58,119 nt of DNA, taken from contig NZ_JAQTQR010000005.1 of NCBI RefSeq assembly GCF_028712165.1, positions 1 through 58,119 on the forward strand. Direction: 5' to 3'. This document shows, one piece after another, positions 17,292 through 25,585 of the stretch. The translations under genes and the position numbers were made by a program. Each line of letters begins with the position of its first letter. The stretch's first letter is position 1. The stretch is from Sulfuricurvum sp. (lineage in GTDB: Bacteria; Campylobacterota; Campylobacteria; Campylobacterales; Sulfurimonadaceae). The notes beneath the pieces are model-generated. The model worked only from the letters and a program-made list of their open reading frames with translations, was not told the origin of the DNA and did not search any database.

Positions 17292-17815
17292 TGAGGGTTG
17301 AATTTCAATGTTATGTCTTGAAATATATTGATATCGGCTTGAGTCAGATCTTTACCGTCAAAAATTTTTTGGAATGAATCAGGAGCTTTTATAAGAATGT
17401 TTCGTTGTCGGCATTTCACAATGTAGTCATTAACCGAGCTGATGATTTTAGCCGGATTTCCGGCAACAACCATTCCATCGGGAATGTCTTTGGTTACAAC
17501 ACTTCCTGCACCGACAATCACTCCATCGCCAATAGTAACACCCGGCAAGACAACCGCATTGGCCCCTAAAAAAACATTATTACCGATTATCGTTTTTTGA
17601 ACACGATAATGTCCGGTGTGATAAAGGAGGCTTGCGTCATGGGCAAGGATGATAGACCCTGGTGCAGAAATAAAGTTGTCGCCTATTTGGACAAATTGCG
17701 GTACCAATGAATCGATAAGGGAATTATGCGATTTTATATTTCCAATCGTATATTTTGGTTTTTGAGATAGATTTAACCCAAAATAACGGAGAATTTTATA
17801 AAGAACTCTTAACAT
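17288..17815 (-). CDS. Hexapeptide-repeat acetyltransferase (serine acetyltransferase-like, LbH)
   Basis: A 175-residue left-handed beta-helix enzyme. FISAPGSIILAHDASL and KTIIGNNVFLGANAVVLPG hold the active-site region, and GVIVGAGSVVTKDIPDGMVVAGNPAKII is the classic end of the helix. It probably acetylates a sugar of the glycan, either free, nucleotide-bound or lipid-linked. It is distinct from the WbpD-like acetyltransferase of the same locus (18900-19475). It could supply the PglD-type acetylation missing from the pglFEC set, but it lacks the PglD N-terminal domain. It overlaps the WbpE-like gene by seven bases. Confidence 0.8.
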   Translation of the reverse strand: MLRVLYKILRYFGLNLSQKPKYTIGNIKSHNSLIDSLVPQFVQIGDNFISAPGSIILAHDASLLYHTGHYRVQKTIIGNNVFLGANAVVLPGVTIGDGVIVGAGSVVTKDIPDGMVVAGNPAKIISSVNDYIVKCRQRNILIKAPDSFQKIFDGKDLTQADINIFQDITLKFNPQ

Positions 17816-18903
17816 TTAGTGAGCTTTTCGGCAACAAAAAGAATCTCTTCATCGCTCAAATACGGGTTCATTGGCAAACTCATGATCTCATGGGAAATTT
17901 TTTCACAGACAGGAAAATCACCTGCCTTGTACCCTAGATATTTAAAACATTCCTGAAGATGCAGAGGGATAGGATAATGGACTGCAGTTGGGATTCCTTC
18001 GTCTTTGAGTCTGGATTGTATACTGTCACGATTCTGTACTCGGATAGAATACTGAGCCCATGCGGAAGTTCTGTCGGGTTGAACGATCGGTAAAATTATA
18101 TTTTTTTCTTTTAGCATTTTTGTATAGGACTCAGCAACATGCTGTCGGAGAGCAAGATCGTCTTTGTAGTGCTTCAATTTGACATTAAGCACGGCAGCTT
18201 GAATTGTATCGAGACGACCGCCTATTCCAATGTACTTGTGATGGTAGCGCTTGGTTTGACCGTGCAAACGGAGAGATCTGAGTTTGTCGGCCAATTTTTC
18301 ATTATTGGTAAATACTGCACCACCGTCACCGAAACACCCAAGCGGTTTTGCAGGGAAAAAACTGGTGCAGCCGATATCGCTAAGGGCACAGGAACGTTGG
18401 CCTTTATACGTTGCTCCAAAGCTTTGAGCCGCATCTTCTATAACAATGAGGCTATGTTTGGCAGCAATGACGTTGATCGAATCCATATCGGCAGTTTGTC
18501 CGTAAAGGCTAACCGGGATAATTGCTTTTGTTTTTGAGGTAATTTTTTCTTCAATTTTTGAAACATCAATGTTGTATGTTGTTTCATCGATGTCGACAAA
18601 CACCGGTATGGCACCCAAATGGGCGATCATTTCCGCGGTTGCGATAAAAGTGAAAGGCGTGGTAATTATTTCATCACCTGGCACGATATCGATCGCCATA
18701 AGTGAGAGCTGTAGCGCATCAGTTCCGCTGGAACAGGTAATGGTATGTTTGACTCCTACATATTGTGCAAGATCATTTTCGAGTTGTATGACTTCTTCAC
18801 CCATAATGAAATTGCATTTATCCATGACGGCATGTATTGCAGCATCGATCTCGTTTTTGTAAAGGAGATAGTGTTTTTGGAGATTGGCAAAATCTATGTT
18901 CAT
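17809..18903 (-). CDS. wbpE: UDP-2-acetamido-2-deoxy-3-oxo-glucuronate aminotransferase (WbpE/WlbC type)
   Basis: PLP enzyme that aminates C3 of UDP-3-keto-GlcNAcA using glutamate, the third step to UDP-GlcNAc(3NAc)A. It has 364 residues: TCSSGTDALQL (about 56-66), VIEDAAQSFGA (about 154-164) and the PLP lysine in FFPAKPLGCFGDGG (Lys186). The start MNIDFANLQKHYLLYK and the FFPAKPLG motif match WbpE/WlbC, in contrast to the NGNK motif of the PglE-like protein in the same operon. It lies next to wbpD and wbpB, the expected pathway partners, with a four-base overlap. Confidence 0.87.
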   Translation of the reverse strand: MNIDFANLQKHYLLYKNEIDAAIHAVMDKCNFIMGEEVIQLENDLAQYVGVKHTITCSSGTDALQLSLMAIDIVPGDEIITTPFTFIATAEMIAHLGAIPVFVDIDETTYNIDVSKIEEKITSKTKAIIPVSLYGQTADMDSINVIAAKHSLIVIEDAAQSFGATYKGQRSCALSDIGCTSFFPAKPLGCFGDGGAVFTNNEKLADKLRSLRLHGQTKRYHHKYIGIGGRLDTIQAAVLNVKLKHYKDDLALRQHVAESYTKMLKEKNIILPIVQPDRTSAWAQYSIRVQNRDSIQSRLKDEGIPTAVHYPIPLHLQECFKYLGYKAGDFPVCEKISHEIMSLPMNPYLSDEEILFVAEKLTKC

Positions 18904-19475
18904 AGGACTACTTCCAAGGTATCATTGATAAGTTTATACCGGCTTCCGTCACTTGTATCTTCCGCTTCGCTCTTATCATCGAAATGAAGTGTATTGCCTG
19001 CACGGCTGACCCATCCGATTTGACGGGCAGGGACTCCGACCATAAGCGCATAGGGTTTGACATCACGATTCACCACGGCACCACTGCCTATTAGGGCGTA
19101 TTCTCCGATTGTGATTCCGCAGACGATTGTTGCATTGGCACCAATACTGCACCCTTTTTTTAGAAGAGTTTTTTTAAACTCATCACGGCGGACGATAAAG
19201 GCTCTAGGATTGATCACATTGGTGAATACCATGCTTGGACCTAAAAACACATCATCTTCGCACTCTACCCCTTCATAGACACTGACGTTATTTTGCACTT
19301 TAACACCATTGCCAATTTTTGCTTTCGGTCCAACGACACAGTTTTGCCCAAAAGAAGCGTTTTCTCCAATCCAAGTACCACTTAGAATATGGCAAAAATG
19401 CCATATTTTTGTATGGTTGCCGATGGAAACGCCTTCATCGATATAAGCGCTCTCGTGTACAAAATAATCAGACAT
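18900..19475 (-). CDS. wbpD: UDP-2-acetamido-3-amino-glucuronate N-acetyltransferase (WbpD/WlbB type)
   Basis: Acetylates the C3 amino group made by WbpE. It is a left-handed beta-helix protein of 191 residues that starts YFVHESAYIDEGVSIG and continues with TKIWHFCHIL. ASFGQNCVVGPKAKIGNG, VFTNVINPRAFI and GANATIVCGITIGEYALIG then follow, all in the order found in WbpD/WlbB. The C-terminal tail with SRAGNTLHF and a short extension is also typical. It shares one base with the wbpB stop and overlaps wbpE by four. Confidence 0.88.
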   Translation of the reverse strand: MSDYFVHESAYIDEGVSIGNHTKIWHFCHILSGTWIGENASFGQNCVVGPKAKIGNGVKVQNNVSVYEGVECEDDVFLGPSMVFTNVINPRAFIVRRDEFKKTLLKKGCSIGANATIVCGITIGEYALIGSGAVVNRDVKPYALMVGVPARQIGWVSRAGNTLHFDDKSEAEDTSDGSRYKLINDTLEVVL

Positions 19476-20431
19476 CAGATAACTTTCTCACAAAATGGAT
19501 GATAGTTTCCGCTCAATCCGATCGGTTCAAGGTTACGAATAGCCGAAACAATTTCAATTGAATTGCGTGCTTCATCCAATCCGAATCCACCGCCTTTCAA
19601 TATGTCCTTATAGCTTGTCGTATGGAGGTCAGTAAAGCCTTCACTGAATTCAAATGCATCGTTGTCAACTGTAATGTTTCTGTATGTTCGACTGCCGGTA
19701 GTTTTGATCTCATCAGGGATATAATCGTAGTTGACGGAAAGAAACCATCGCACCCGAGCATTTTTCAATTTCATAAATCCTGCATTTGTATCAGGTTGTT
19801 TTACATGGACGATATTTTCTTCTACAGAACCAAAAATCCAGCTCAGCATATCGAAAAAATGGACTCCGATATTGCTTGCGATCCCTCCAGATTTAGCATT
19901 ATCACCCTTCCAGCTGACAAAATACCAACGTCCTCGGCTTGTTAGATATGTTAAATCAATATCGTAAACTTTATCAGGATTTGCAGCGAGTTCGGTTGCA
20001 ATTTTTTCTTTTAGGGCAATGATTGAGTCATGCAGGCGAAGCTGTAAGATTGTATAGACCTTTTTACCGGTCTCTTCTTCGATCACTTTGAGCTGATCGA
20101 TGTTGTGAGGATTGAGGACAAGCGGTTTTTCGCAGATGGCATGTGCTCCACTTTTTAGGGCAAAACGGATGTGACTGTCGTGCAAGTAATTGGGACTTGC
20201 TATCGATATATACTCAATCTTTTTATCATTTTCTCGATGAAATTTATCTATAAAACGGTCAAAGCGTTCAAACTCAGTGAAAAAATGAGCTTCAGGAAAA
20301 TGACTGTCCATAATGCCGATTCCGTCATACTTATCTAATGCTGCAATAAGGTTGTTTCCTGTCTCCTTAATCGCTTTCATATGACGTGGAGCAATATATC
20401 CGGCTGCACCGATAAGGGCAAAGTTTTTCAT
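19475..20431 (-). CDS. wbpB: UDP-GlcNAcA 3-dehydrogenase (WbpB/WlbA type)
   Basis: NAD-dependent Gfo/Idh/MocA-family oxidoreductase that oxidises C3 of UDP-GlcNAc-uronic acid. At 318 residues the N-terminus MKNFALIGAAGYIAPRHMKA is nearly identical in pattern to WbpB/WlbA. YISIASPNYLHDSHI is followed by CEKPLV (about 117-122, with the catalytic Lys), then TILQLRLHDSIIALK and SGGIASNIGVHFFDML with the late His. It works with WbpE, which regenerates its cofactor partner in the characterised system. It sits three bases downstream of the 6-dehydrogenase gene. Confidence 0.92.
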   Translation of the reverse strand: MKNFALIGAAGYIAPRHMKAIKETGNNLIAALDKYDGIGIMDSHFPEAHFFTEFERFDRFIDKFHRENDKKIEYISIASPNYLHDSHIRFALKSGAHAICEKPLVLNPHNIDQLKVIEEETGKKVYTILQLRLHDSIIALKEKIATELAANPDKVYDIDLTYLTSRGRWYFVSWKGDNAKSGGIASNIGVHFFDMLSWIFGSVEENIVHVKQPDTNAGFMKLKNARVRWFLSVNYDYIPDEIKTTGSRTYRNITVDNDAFEFSEGFTDLHTTSYKDILKGGGFGLDEARNSIEIVSAIRNLEPIGLSGNYHPFCEKVI

Positions 20432-20434
20432 TTT

Positions 20435-21706
20435 TTAGAGTCTCCATGTAGCATTCGGAATAATTCCTTTGACATCGATAATAACGGGTGCATCGGTTGA
20501 TATAGCGTGGAAATCTTCTTCCCGCAGTTTTCTGAATTGGTCATGCGCAACCGCTAAAATAATGGCATCGTATCGCTTAGTATGGGGAAATGGGTCATCA
20601 ATAATGCCATGTTTATAATGTTTTTTATTTTCATTCGGATCAACCCATGGATCAAAAACGTCTACTTGGCACCCGTAACTTTTGAGTTCATCTATAATGT
20701 CAATCACTTTTGTATTGCGCATGTCAGGACAATTCTCTTTAAAGGTAACGCCCAGTACTAATATGGCAGAGTTTTTGATTTTTTTATCAGCTGAAATCAT
20801 ACTTTTAATTGTCTTTTCAGCGATAAATTTCCCCATGCTATTATTGATTTGACGTGCACCCAAAATGAGATTGGGTTTGTATCCAAGTTCTTCGGCTTTG
20901 TATGTGAGATAATAAGGATCTACCCCGATACAGTGCCCACCGACAAGCCCTGGTTTAAGGTTAATAAAATTCCATTTTGTTGCGGCGGCATCAAGAACTT
21001 CATTCGTATCGATTTTCATAGTGTCGAAAATAAGTGCTAACTCATTTATTAAGGCAATATTAACGTCACGCTGTGTATTTTCAATGACTTTAGAAGCCTC
21101 GGCAACTTTAATGCTGCTGGCCAAATGGGTTCCGGCTGTAATAACACTTTTGTATAAATTATTGATTTTTTGAGCGATTTCAGGAGTACTTCCTGAAGTG
21201 ACTTTAAGGATTTTAGTAACAGTGTGCTCTTTATCTCCAGGATTGATTCGTTCCGGGCTGTATCCGCAAAAAAAATCTTTATTGAATTGTAAACCGGAAA
21301 CAGATTCCAGCTCTGGTACACAAACTTCTTCTGTTACCCCCGGATAGACGGTACTTTCGTAGATAACAATATCATCTTTTTTGAGGAGTGTAGCGACGGC
21401 ACGAGAAGAAGAGATAAGCGGAGTAAGATCTGGACGATTACTTTCATCGATTGGGGTAGGAACGGTAATAATAAAAACATTACACGATTGGAGCTGATTA
21501 AGTTCCGATGTAAATTTCATTTTACCAGATAAATGGGAAAGCTCAGAAGAAGACAATTCCAACGTACGATCGTATCCTTCGACCAATTCTTGAACACGTT
21601 CAGTGTTAATGTCAAATCCGATTACATTATATTTTTGTGCAAAGGCACCAGCTAAAGGAAGGCCGACATATCCTAAACCGACAACAGCAATTTTATAATT
21701 ATGCAT
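20435..21706 (-). CDS. UDP-N-acetylhexosamine 6-dehydrogenase (TviB/WbpO-like nucleotide sugar dehydrogenase)
   Basis: Oxidises C6 of UDP-GlcNAc (or UDP-GalNAc) twice to the uronic acid, supplying the substrate of WbpB. It has 423 residues: IAVVGLGYVGLPLAGAFA (about 5-22) binds NAD, FCGYSPERINPGDKEHT is the middle motif, and GGHCIGVDPYYLTY holds the catalytic Cys. The sequence resembles TviB/WbpO more than WbpA, so GlcNAc versus GalNAc specificity is uncertain; the wbpB-wbpD-wbpE neighbours favour GlcNAc. It begins two bases after the stop of the unknown gene upstream. Confidence 0.88.
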   Translation of the reverse strand: MHNYKIAVVGLGYVGLPLAGAFAQKYNVIGFDINTERVQELVEGYDRTLELSSSELSHLSGKMKFTSELNQLQSCNVFIITVPTPIDESNRPDLTPLISSSRAVATLLKKDDIVIYESTVYPGVTEEVCVPELESVSGLQFNKDFFCGYSPERINPGDKEHTVTKILKVTSGSTPEIAQKINNLYKSVITAGTHLASSIKVAEASKVIENTQRDVNIALINELALIFDTMKIDTNEVLDAAATKWNFINLKPGLVGGHCIGVDPYYLTYKAEELGYKPNLILGARQINNSMGKFIAEKTIKSMISADKKIKNSAILVLGVTFKENCPDMRNTKVIDIIDELKSYGCQVDVFDPWVDPNENKKHYKHGIIDDPFPHTKRYDAIILAVAHDQFRKLREEDFHAISTDAPVIIDVKGIIPNATWRL

Positions 21707-21708
21707 AA

Positions 21709-22578
21709 TTATTTCTTCCCTACGCGATCACAATAGTTTTTGGCGATAAGGAGCCGTTCCTTGTGCCCTTTATCCGAGAGAGCTTCGGGGATAACGTTGC
21801 GCAGATAATATTCTACGTATTTGCATAGGTTGATATCCCCTTGTATCCCAGCCTCTTTTTTAAAACTTTGAATGGAACTTGAACGTTCGGAGTTGCGAAA
21901 GAGCGACTCGTTGAAATCATATCCGAAATAATTGAGCGCTTCGGTAAACTGGTAGGTGAGTTTGTCTTTGATTTCATTGAAGTATTTGAGAAATTCTTCG
22001 CGATGCTGATCTTCAAATGTTTTGAGGCTAATGAATCGCTCATCCAGTTCGTGTTTATGATTTCCGATCATATGGATCGTATCGACTTGTTCACGGCGTA
22101 CTTTTTTCAGCTCGTGTTCAAATGCCACCTTATCTGAAATAAGATTGGCTTCGTCGATAAACTGACGTTCCATTATTTCCCGTCTTGCAGTGAGGTTTTG
22201 TTCTTTTGTAATCAGCATTTGAAGTTCGGCTTTGAGGAGTTCAAATTGATGTTTTTCGGCAACATACCCATCCTGTGCAAGCAAGAAGTCTTTTGTGTAG
22301 ACTCTTTGAACATAGCTGGTACGCTGCTCAAAATCACTGTAGCGCTCACTGAGATAGCGTATAGTATTGAACTTGGCAACAAGTTCTTGATTGTAAATGG
22401 TCGTGTCCAAATCTTTGAACATACCGGCTGCGGAGTAGATAAACTCTTTAAAAACATCAAATCGGAACTCTTCGTCAAAATCAAAACCGATGGAGTTAAA
22501 ATATTTTTTTACGATTTTGATATCTTCTGCGAAAAAGTTCATAACTACTTGTTTTTGAGATATAGAAAGCGGTATCAT
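21709..22578 (-). CDS. Unknown coiled-coil-rich protein at the head of the glycan operon
   Basis: I do not recognise this family. The 289-residue protein is charged, has no signal peptide or membrane helix, and is mainly helical. Its middle (about 110-190) looks like a coiled coil (FELLKAELQMLITKEQN, then FEHELKKVRREQVDTI). The C-terminus is Arg/Lys-rich. The start is uncertain: ATG at 22578 or the internal MNFFAEDIK at 22542, and neither has a strong ribosome site. It is divergent from asnB and its stop lies two bases before the 6-dehydrogenase gene, so it is probably the first gene of the transcript. A scaffold or chain-regulating role would be pure guesswork. Confidence 0.6.
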   Translation of the reverse strand: MIPLSISQKQVVMNFFAEDIKIVKKYFNSIGFDFDEEFRFDVFKEFIYSAAGMFKDLDTTIYNQELVAKFNTIRYLSERYSDFEQRTSYVQRVYTKDFLLAQDGYVAEKHQFELLKAELQMLITKEQNLTARREIMERQFIDEANLISDKVAFEHELKKVRREQVDTIHMIGNHKHELDERFISLKTFEDQHREEFLKYFNEIKDKLTYQFTEALNYFGYDFNESLFRNSERSSSIQSFKKEAGIQGDINLCKYVEYYLRNVIPEALSDKGHKERLLIAKNYCDRVGKK

Positions 22579-22623
22579 CAATTGGGCTCACTCACACGTA
22601 CTTATGGTTGAGTTATGATAGCG

Positions 22624-22629
22624 TATAAT
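22624..22629 (+). promoter_or_regulatory. Putative -10 box of asnB
   Basis: A perfect TATAAT lies 21 bases before the GTG start of asnB in the 71-base divergent region between asnB and the unknown minus-strand gene. Transcription would start near 22636, leaving a short leader with AAAAGG as the ribosome site. This supports the GTG over the further upstream TTG, which overlaps the -10 box. Confidence 0.5.
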
Positions 22630-22649
22630 TGCGAAAAAAAAGGTTTCAC

Positions 22650-24455
22650 GTGTGCGGTGTATTTGGAATTATCGGTGATTATTCGCCACATAAAGCACGT
22701 GAAGCGCTAAAGACATTGCTTCACCGAGGCCGAGATCATTGCGGAATCATAGAACGTGATGGCGTGTTTTTGGCTCATCAGCGTCTCTCCATTACCGATC
22801 CGCATCCCAGATCGCATCAGCCGATGAGCAGAGGAAAGAGGCTGATCAGCTTTAACGGAGAGATCTATAATCACAATGAACTTCGCAAACGTTTAAGCTT
22901 GAGCGAATGGGAGAGCGCGAGTGATACCGAAGTCATATTGGCCGCCTATGAGGCGTGGGGAATCGAGTGTGTCAATCATTTTGAAGGGATGTTTGCCTTT
23001 GCGTTGATGGATGGTGAAAAGTTTTATCTTGTTCGCGATCGCTTCGGTAAAAAGCCCCTTTTTTACCATCAGGGAAAGGAAGCCTTCGTATTTGCATCGG
23101 AAATAAAAGCGATCAAACCTTTTTTAACCTCAGTGGAGATGAATAAGGACGCCCTTCATTCGTATCTCTCTTTTTTGGCACCGACTCCGCCGCACACGTT
23201 TTATAGAGGAATTGAGAAATTAGAAAGCGGTGAGTGGCTCTGTTTTGAAAAAAACAAACTGTCCAAATACCGCTATTATGATGTGCTTCAGACACCTTCC
23301 TCGGAAATTACGGATAACAATGAAGCCAAACGACGGATAGAGGAAGAGCTTCATCGCTCGATTGCCATACGTCTTAACACGGAGGCACCGACAGCTGCAT
23401 TGCTATCAGGTGGGTTGGACAGTGCTATGATCTGTGCCATAGCGGCACGTCAGGGAAAAAAACTCCCTGTATACACGTTGGGATACAACGAGTACGGTGC
23501 GTATGATGAGCGGGCCAATGCTGCCGTTACGGCTGATTATTTGGGGCTGGAACATACGGAAGTGATTATTTCACAGGATGATTTCCACGAACATCTGGAC
23601 GATTTACTTATCCATATGGATGAGCCGTTGAACGATCCTGCGGCATTACCGCTCTATTTACTGATGAAAAAAATCGGGGGGGATGGATATAAGGTTGTAT
23701 TGAGCGGTGAGGGGAGTGACGAGCTATTCTTAGGGTATAGGCAATATTTTGAGTACCTGGATATCGAAAAAGCAGCCTCTTTGCACCATAAAAATTGGCT
23801 CAAAAAATATTTTCATTCCCATTTCTCGATGAACCGGGAGTGGGAATGGTATAAACGGGTTTTTGATGATACGCTCCTGTTTCGTACTTCGGGAGAAAAA
23901 TTTACCGATTTACAGCAAAACAAACTCTTTCGACAAAATGTTCGGGATAATGAATCGCTCCGATTTTTAAACGGTTATCGTCAAATATTTGAACAAAGCT
24001 CCCATAGCGATCCGAGCATGTGGTACAGCATGATCGATCTGAAACTCTTTGTCGGAGAACATTTCCTTGCTAAACTCGATCGGGTTTCGATGGCGCATAC
24101 GATTGAAGCCCGTACCCCGTTTTTGGATCATCGGTTGGCGGAAACGGTATTGTCTATCGATCCGAGATTACGTATCGGTGATGGAGAGACAAAAGCACTC
24201 TTAAAGCAGATTGCCCGAAACTATCTCAGTGATGCAATTATCGATCGGAAGAAAAAAGGGTTTGCGAACCCCTATATGGAATGGCTGATTGCCTCAGGGC
24301 GTCTGGAACTGATACGGGAAGTGAATACTAAAACGGGATTGTTTTATCCCGAAGTGATAGAAGAGTATCTCGATTTGGCTCGCCGTGGACGGTTCAAGCA
24401 ACACGTATGGGGATTATACGTATTGAGCCACTGGATTAACAGAGAATTGTTGTAG
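22650..24455 (+). CDS. asnB: Asparagine synthetase-type glutamine amidotransferase
   Basis: A 601-residue two-domain enzyme. Class II glutaminases need Cys right after the initiator Met, and only the GTG at 22650 gives M-CGVFGIIG; a TTG at 22629 would bury the Cys. AAAAGG precedes the GTG. The glutaminase domain covers about 1-200 (RGRDHCG, SFNGEIYNH). The synthetase domain follows with LLSGGLDSAMI (ATP pyrophosphatase loop, about 257) and VLSGEGSDELFLGY. It could be the housekeeping asparagine synthetase, or it could amidate the uronic acid made by the adjacent Wbp enzymes, as related proteins do in O-antigen loci. Confidence 0.9.
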   Translation: MCGVFGIIGDYSPHKAREALKTLLHRGRDHCGIIERDGVFLAHQRLSITDPHPRSHQPMSRGKRLISFNGEIYNHNELRKRLSLSEWESASDTEVILAAYEAWGIECVNHFEGMFAFALMDGEKFYLVRDRFGKKPLFYHQGKEAFVFASEIKAIKPFLTSVEMNKDALHSYLSFLAPTPPHTFYRGIEKLESGEWLCFEKNKLSKYRYYDVLQTPSSEITDNNEAKRRIEEELHRSIAIRLNTEAPTAALLSGGLDSAMICAIAARQGKKLPVYTLGYNEYGAYDERANAAVTADYLGLEHTEVIISQDDFHEHLDDLLIHMDEPLNDPAALPLYLLMKKIGGDGYKVVLSGEGSDELFLGYRQYFEYLDIEKAASLHHKNWLKKYFHSHFSMNREWEWYKRVFDDTLLFRTSGEKFTDLQQNKLFRQNVRDNESLRFLNGYRQIFEQSSHSDPSMWYSMIDLKLFVGEHFLAKLDRVSMAHTIEARTPFLDHRLAETVLSIDPRLRIGDGETKALLKQIARNYLSDAIIDRKKKGFANPYMEWLIASGRLELIREVNTKTGLFYPEVIEEYLDLARRGRFKQHVWGLYVLSHWINRELL

Positions 24456-24457
24456 TT

Positions 24458-24952
24458 CTATTTCTTTTCCATCAAGAGTGCAAGTTCCAAGGTTCCGCTG
24501 ACATAGTTAGCGAAAAAGCTCATGATCCCTTCGTCTTTGTCGGTGAAATCTCCGTTGTATTTGTTGAGCAGCTGAATAACACCGATTACGTCTTGACGGG
24601 AATTGAAAATAGGTACTGCCAGAATATTTCGGGTGACAAAACCGCTTTTTTCATCAATTTTTGGCAAGAAGTGGGCATTTTCATACGGATTATTAACCAA
24701 TTTAACGGTTTTGGTACGAACCGTATCTCCGACAATTCCTGAATCAAGTCCGATAGCGATTCTCCCTATTCCGTCACTCAGTTTGGTCCAAAGCATGTTG
24801 CCGGGCAGATCGACAATAAAGATCGAGCACCGTTCAGCACTTACAATCGCTTTGGCTTCTTCCGAAATAGTCGGCAATGCATCTTCGATGCGATCCAGTC
24901 CCGAGAGACGTTTTCCAAAATCGGCAATTCGTTTATAGATTTCAAGACTCAT
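24458..24952 (-). CDS. Stand-alone GAF domain protein
   Basis: A 164-residue soluble protein consisting of little more than one GAF domain (about 20-160). Motifs are AERCSIFIVDLPGNMLWT, IGRIAIGLDSGIVGDTVRT and TRNILAVPIFNSRQDVIGVI followed by QLLNKYNG, the conserved GAF core. GAF domains bind small ligands such as cyclic nucleotides, or sense redox or light; no ligand can be assigned. It is a paralogue of the gene immediately upstream, with which it overlaps by four bases (ATGA). It is convergent with asnB, with only two bases between them. Confidence 0.85.
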   Translation of the reverse strand: MSLEIYKRIADFGKRLSGLDRIEDALPTISEEAKAIVSAERCSIFIVDLPGNMLWTKLSDGIGRIAIGLDSGIVGDTVRTKTVKLVNNPYENAHFLPKIDEKSGFVTRNILAVPIFNSRQDVIGVIQLLNKYNGDFTDKDEGIMSFFANYVSGTLELALLMEKK

Positions 24953-25464
24953 TTCGTCTCCTTGGCAAGTAATTTGGCATCATCATCAAACAGCATGGCA
25001 AGTTCGAGATAACCGCTGATGTAGTGGGCAAAAAAGATCATAAATTTAACATCTTCATTTGAAAATCCGCCGGGTTTATTCAGCAGTTGAAACACCCCTA
25101 TAATACGGCGGGCTGAATTAAAGATGGGTATTGACGCGATGTTTTCGGTAACAAAACCGGTTTTATTGTCAATCGTGTGTAAAAACCGAGGATCATCATA
25201 CGGATTGTTGACCATAATCGGTTTAGCCTCTTTGAGCGTATGTCCGACAATCCCGTCGTCTTGATGCACCATAATTTTTTCTGTTTCGTCTGCTAATGTC
25301 GTCCAAAGCATTTGAATATTCGGATTGTAAATAAAGATGGAACACCGCTGTGCTCCGCTGACTTGTTTCGCATATTCTGAGATAATCGGAAGCCCTTCAC
25401 TTAGAGTCGGGCGTTTTAACAAGGATCGTCCAAATTCGGACAGAGCAGCGTAAGACGTTATCAT
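24949..25464 (-). CDS. Stand-alone GAF domain protein
   Basis: A 171-residue soluble protein and tandem paralogue of the downstream gene. The same core is visible: AQRCSIFIYNPNIQMLWTTL, VHQDDGIVGHTLKE, FVTENIASIPIFNSARRI and GVFQLLNKPGGF. No output domain is present in either protein, so they probably act on a partner or as a heterodimer (inference). The ATG at 25464 has AAGGGG 7 bases upstream. The pair is likely one bicistronic unit. Confidence 0.85.
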   Translation of the reverse strand: MITSYAALSEFGRSLLKRPTLSEGLPIISEYAKQVSGAQRCSIFIYNPNIQMLWTTLADETEKIMVHQDDGIVGHTLKEAKPIMVNNPYDDPRFLHTIDNKTGFVTENIASIPIFNSARRIIGVFQLLNKPGGFSNEDVKFMIFFAHYISGYLELAMLFDDDAKLLAKETK

Positions 25465-25559
25465 AAGAGTACCCCTTGAAGTGTGTGAGGAAAAGATAAA
25501 TCGTATCCACTTAAAGCTAAAAAGTAAATCAATTCAGTTGAAAAAAGTGACAAATGAAG

Positions 25560-25573
25560 CCCCCAAATGGGGG
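25560..25573 (-). terminator. Hairpin downstream of the DUF465 gene
   Basis: CCCCC (25560-25564) and GGGGG (25569-25573) enclose an AAAT loop. On the minus strand it lies 13 bases after the DUF465 stop, so it fits a terminator for that gene, although only a short interrupted T-tract follows. Confidence 0.45.
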
Positions 25574-25585
25574 ATTGAGGAAAAA

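Noticed and set aside
22629-22649. TTG start extending asnB by seven codons
   Set aside because: It would place residues before the catalytic Cys, which must follow the initiator Met, and the TTG overlaps the -10 box. The GTG at 22650 is used.
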